Shown here: piece by piece, positions 62,201-64,000 of the stretch | Layout: each line of letters opens with the position of its first letter | Position numbering within the stretch: the stretch's first letter is position 1 | Assembly (NCBI GenBank): GCA_963816855.1 | Contig: CAWFMA010000017.1 | Coordinates: forward strand, 85,802-149,801 | Source: DASTFP01 sp963816855 | GTDB lineage: Bacteria > Verrucomicrobiota > Verrucomicrobiia > Chthoniobacterales > Terrimicrobiaceae | Direction: 5' to 3' | Length of the DNA: 64,000 nt | Made by a program: the position numbers and the translations under genes | Notes under the pieces: generated by a model | Told to the model about the DNA's origin: nothing | Seen by the model: the letters and a program-made list of their open reading frames with translations, nothing else | Databases searched by the model: none

Positions 62201-62337
62201 ATCGTGAACGACGGATCTTCTTCGCGCCCGAGGTTCAGGTAGGACACCACGCCCATGACGGCGAAGATGCCCATGAAATACCAAACGAGTGATCGGTGTC
62301 GCAGCGCCCATTCTGAAAGATTGAAGTCCGTCTTCAT
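59233..62337 (-). CDS. RND efflux transporter permease
   Basis: A 1034-residue inner-membrane pump of the AcrB/MdtB type with twelve predicted helices and two large periplasmic loops. The N-terminus RHRSLVWYFMGIFAVMGVVS is helix 1. Helix 4 carries the proton-relay acidic pair in LGLLVDDAMIAVEMMVSR. The second half repeats with LLGVLALVGILIRNSVILIV. It captures substrates from the periplasm or outer leaflet and drives them out with the proton gradient. It overlaps the adaptor gene upstream by 4 bp and forms an operon with two adaptors. No outer-membrane factor gene is inside the window. Confidence 0.93.
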   Translation of the reverse strand: MKTDFNLSEWALRHRSLVWYFMGIFAVMGVVSYLNLGREEDPSFTIKTMLIQAQWPGASVDEMSKQVTERIERKLEELDVLDYTKSMTMPGQTIVLVYLRDATKARDVPHTWMRVRNMMNDIRADFPSGVTDLTYNDTFGDVFGNIYAFTADGLTQRQLRDYVEHVRREVLLIPNVGKVDLIGAQDEVIYAEFSVRQIAALGLNEQDILRTIQAQNAVVPSGVVEAGPERIVLRVGGQFISEESLRAINLRVNDRFFRLSDFVTITRGYVDPPRMLYRVNGEPAIGLAINMKTGANVLHFGEALKEKMNTIIGDLPIGVGVHQVSDQPVIVEESVSQFTHALFEAVAIVLAVSFVSLGLRPGLVVALAIPLVLAMTFVALEYLDISLQRISLGALIIALGLLVDDAMIAVEMMVSRLEKGDSLEKSATYVYTSTAFPMLTGTLVTVASFLPIGMNSSNAGEYTFSLFVVIAISLILSWLVAVIFTPLLGVTLLPKTLKKHDKKPGRTSAIFRRLIELVMRRSWLTVAISVGLFLVSLYGLKFVQQQFFPPSARSELVVDLTLPQNASIAATKAAMDRFERHLVGNNDVERWSSYVGDGAIRFVLTLDVQMASPNFGQIIIVAKNVEARDRLRTQLKEMAQEEFVGIDVQVELLPMGPPAGRAVQYRVSGPDVEKVKELAQQLAAKIGTHPLLEDIGFNWMEPSRVVKLEVLQDKARQLGVTSEAIAQTLNGIVGGTTVTQVRDDIYLVNVLARARDAERGSIETLQNLQLMAGNGKAIPLGAIVNFHFDLEQPLVWRRNRLPTVTVRANILGPTQPATIVQQLSGRVDEFKRTLPPGYRLEIGGPVEESAKSQGPIAAVVPLMLFAMATILMIQLQSFQRLFMVIAVAPLGLIGVVAALLPSNSPMGFIALLGVLALVGILIRNSVILIVQIEEHRSEGMEPWEAVLESTMHRTRPIILTAAAASLALIPIAREGFWAPMAFAMMGGIIVGTLLTLLFLPALYVAWFRVKPPGGAIKGATPTAGRTSITSSAQK

Positions 62338-63404
62338 AGGTGTGTGTCCATAATTTTAACGACTTGGTCGGGCGAGAGGCTGTGCACGCCCGCAGTGACG
62401 ACGCGAGTGCCGGGCGCGAGTCCTTCCGCGACCCGGAACGAATCTGCGTCGCGCGCGCCGATCTTCACTTCTCGCAGCGACACTTTGCTGGTGGCGACAT
62501 CAACCACCCACACGAACGTCTTGCCATCGCGCTCCAGGAGCGCGGACGAAGGCAGCTCGATCTCCCCGCCGGCATCCATCCCTGCCACCGCCTTCACGAT
62601 GGTTCCCAGCCGGAAACTCAGCGGTGGATCGACCAGCGTGATCTTGACGCGTCGCGTGCGAGTTGCCAGGTCCGCCTGGGGCGCAATCTCGCGCACCTGT
62701 CCCTTGACTCGCGTGGCGGGATCCGCTTCCGAGGTAACGATGAAGCCCTTCCCCGGACGAAGGTTGACCGCGATTTGGTCCGGCACATCGACCACCGCCT
62801 CGCGCTCCTCCGGGCGAATAACGCTCACCACCTCCTGCCCAGGCTGAACGACCTGACCGACTTCGGCTTTGGTCGCGGTAATCACGCCGTCGAACTCGGC
62901 ATGTAGCTCTGTGTAGCCGAGCTTTTCCTGCGCCAGGCGAACATTGGCCCGCGCCGCTGCGGTTGACGCCTCGGCACTTTCCCACTCATGTTGCGCAGCT
63001 TCGAAATCCGCCTTCGCGGTCACTCCTCTGCCGAACAACTGGCGCTGTCGCGCCGCATCCAATTGTGCTTGCTGCCGATGGGCGTCTGCCCTTGCCAGGT
63101 CGGCTTCCGCATTCCGCAGTGCGAGTTGGAAAGGGGTGGGATCGAGCGCGGCGAGTCGCGCGCCTTGCTTGACGTTGTCACCCACGCTCACGTCGCGAGC
63201 GATTATCCGGCCGAGCACTCGAAAACCCATGATGGATTCATAACGGGCCTCCACCGTTCCGGCGAAAGCCGCTCCTCCTGCCGCTTCCGGCGCGACAATG
63301 ATGCTGAGCACCGGTCGAATGAGCGGTGCGGGTGCGGCGGCACGCCGATGGCATGCCGTAAGTCCGGCAACCGCGGCTAACAAGAAAATCCAGGATGTCT
63401 TCAT
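62334..63404 (-). CDS. RND efflux periplasmic adaptor lipoprotein
   Basis: A 356-residue membrane-fusion protein. The leader MKTSWIFLLAAVAGLTAC has a lipobox with Cys18 as the lipidated residue. The mature part shows the adaptor layout: FAGTVEARYESIMGFRVLGR, lipoyl half-motif, a coiled-coil hairpin (LALRNAEADLARADAHRQQA onwards to RLAQEKLGYTELHAEFDGVI), the second lipoyl half with VGQVVQPGQEVVSVI, then beta-barrel domains. The open frame starts earlier, but the upstream part is out of family. It overlaps the pump by 4 bp and is overlapped by the preceding adaptor. Confidence 0.92.
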   Translation of the reverse strand: MKTSWIFLLAAVAGLTACHRRAAAPAPLIRPVLSIIVAPEAAGGAAFAGTVEARYESIMGFRVLGRIIARDVSVGDNVKQGARLAALDPTPFQLALRNAEADLARADAHRQQAQLDAARQRQLFGRGVTAKADFEAAQHEWESAEASTAAARANVRLAQEKLGYTELHAEFDGVITATKAEVGQVVQPGQEVVSVIRPEEREAVVDVPDQIAVNLRPGKGFIVTSEADPATRVKGQVREIAPQADLATRTRRVKITLVDPPLSFRLGTIVKAVAGMDAGGEIELPSSALLERDGKTFVWVVDVATSKVSLREVKIGARDADSFRVAEGLAPGTRVVTAGVHSLSPDQVVKIMDTHL

Positions 63405-64000
63405 GGCTGGTGCTCCTCCGCGAAGGCGACCTTCTGGTTTGGGCTCATCTTCTGCGCATTGCGCGTGACGACAAGGTCGCCCGGCCGCAGCCCCGCCGCG
63501 ACAATGACTCGGTCTGTTTCGTATCCCGCGATCGTGATCGGCCTTGCTGAGACCGCGCTCGTGGCGGGGTCCACGATCCACACTCCTGGCTGCCCTCCCA
63601 CTGACGCTAATGAAGCAGCAGGAACCGTGATCGCGTTTTGCGAGTTCAGCGGCAGCGGCCCTTCACCAAAGACCGCAGCTCCGAGCGTCATGGCCGGAGG
63701 CGACTCCTCCAGCCCGATTTTGATCGCCAGTGTTCCACCCGCGCCACTCAGGGTCGGGGTGATCTCGCGCACCTTGCCGGTGGTATGGATGCTCGGATCA
63801 GTGACGAGTTTGATCTCAATTGGAACGTTTCGATCGATGGGCTGGTTGCCGAACACCGATTCATTCACGTTAAAGACCGCATCGCGCGGACCGTCATGGG
63901 CTAGCACGAAGACGGGTTGCCCGGCCGACACCACCTGACCGACCTCTGCGTTTCGCGCGGTGATCGTTCCAGCATAGTCGGCGCGAAGTTCTGTTTGCCC
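63401..64000 (-). CDS. Second RND adaptor, 5' end outside window
   Basis: The C-terminal part of a second membrane-fusion protein. At the window edge the frame reads GQTELRADYAGTITARNAEV, then GQVVSAGQPVFVLAHDGPRD, the second lipoyl half, followed by DRNVPIEIKLVTDPSIHTTG and the barrel and membrane-proximal domains to a stop at 63401. It overlaps the next adaptor's ATG by 4 bp. Two consecutive adaptors before one RND pump suggest a hetero-adaptor or a duplicated gene; similarity between the two C-terminal regions is only general. Its N-terminus lies beyond 64000. Confidence 0.88.
   Translation of the reverse strand, partial: GQTELRADYAGTITARNAEVGQVVSAGQPVFVLAHDGPRDAVFNVNESVFGNQPIDRNVPIEIKLVTDPSIHTTGKVREITPTLSGAGGTLAIKIGLEESPPAMTLGAAVFGEGPLPLNSQNAITVPAASLASVGGQPGVWIVDPATSAVSARPITIAGYETDRVIVAAGLRPGDLVVTRNAQKMSPNQKVAFAEEHQP

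Noticed and set aside
61318..62292. A 324-codon plus-strand frame opposite the RND pump (also one at 59701-60744)
   Set aside because: His/Asp/Arg-rich antisense shadow without motifs; the minus-strand pump is unambiguous.

Overview
The window looks like chromosomal DNA of a free-living Gram-negative bacterium with G+C that appears to be around 58-60% (not counted). It encodes an RND efflux pump with its adaptors, lipoprotein and Tat-type signals, a PutA-type proline catabolic enzyme, a protealysin-type M4 protease and myo-inositol-phosphate synthase. A soil verrucomicrobium is my best guess, but no rRNA or marker protein in the window settles it. Two sugar ABC-transporter blocks look more like rhizobial (alphaproteobacterial) genes and may be acquired.

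Layout. 0.4-2.5 kb: a LysM/L,D-transpeptidase-fold protein and a TPR protein. 2.6-17.5 kb: a sugar-transport island. It holds an intact fructose-type ABC transporter (SBP-permease-ATPase, minus strand) facing an aldolase, ROK-kinase and P-loop-kinase operon (plus strand), flanked by wreckage of a second transporter of the same type. After a tRNA-Lys(CUU) comes a second, CUT1-type transporter whose two permeases and binding protein are intact, while its thuA-like gene and ATPase are broken. 17.4-17.8 kb: a 360-bp element bounded by long inverted repeats. 17.8-28.1 kb: chromosomal genes, including a methyltransferase, a metzincin-like protease, an SRPBCC protein, an M4 protease with its emfourin inhibitor, an aminoglycoside-phosphotransferase-fold kinase, TerC, PutA and a small secreted protein.

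28.2-38.3 kb is the most interesting block. A DNA methyltransferase gene is followed by a tightly packed plus-strand run: HAD hydrolase, CTP/NTP nucleotidyltransferase, ATP-grasp enzyme, class III aminotransferase, Gfo/Idh/MocA oxidoreductase, CDP-alcohol phosphotransferase and myo-inositol-1-phosphate synthase. Most neighbours overlap by 4 bp. This set could make inositol-1-phosphate, activate it as CDP-inositol, and transfer it to an alcohol, with oxidation, amination and ligation enzymes available to tailor the product. I read it as a candidate inositol-phosphodiester or aminocyclitol biosynthetic cluster. A small secreted protein, a D-2-hydroxyacid dehydrogenase and a FUSC transporter follow.

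41-47.7 kb is a decayed integrative element lying against a truncated aldo/keto reductase gene. It has a frameshifted tyrosine integrase, an AlpA-like excisionase, a family A DNA polymerase-like gene, a small winged-helix-type protein and three palindromic 22-23-bp repeats. 47.9-51.2 kb encodes a phosphorylase-kinase-alpha/GH15-like protein broken by one extra base. It is followed by a strong terminator, Tn3 and other transposase debris, a DUF1345 protein, a split ThrE-type exporter, glycogen phosphorylase with a remnant of a second phosphorylase, two small proteins and a class III cyclase. The right edge holds an RND efflux operon running off the window.

Frameshifts are concentrated in the mobile and accessory stretches, while long genes elsewhere (PutA, FUSC, RND, GlgP) are clean. 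That argues for real decay rather than uniformly poor sequence, though isolated single-base breaks such as the one at about 49,072 could be sequencing errors.
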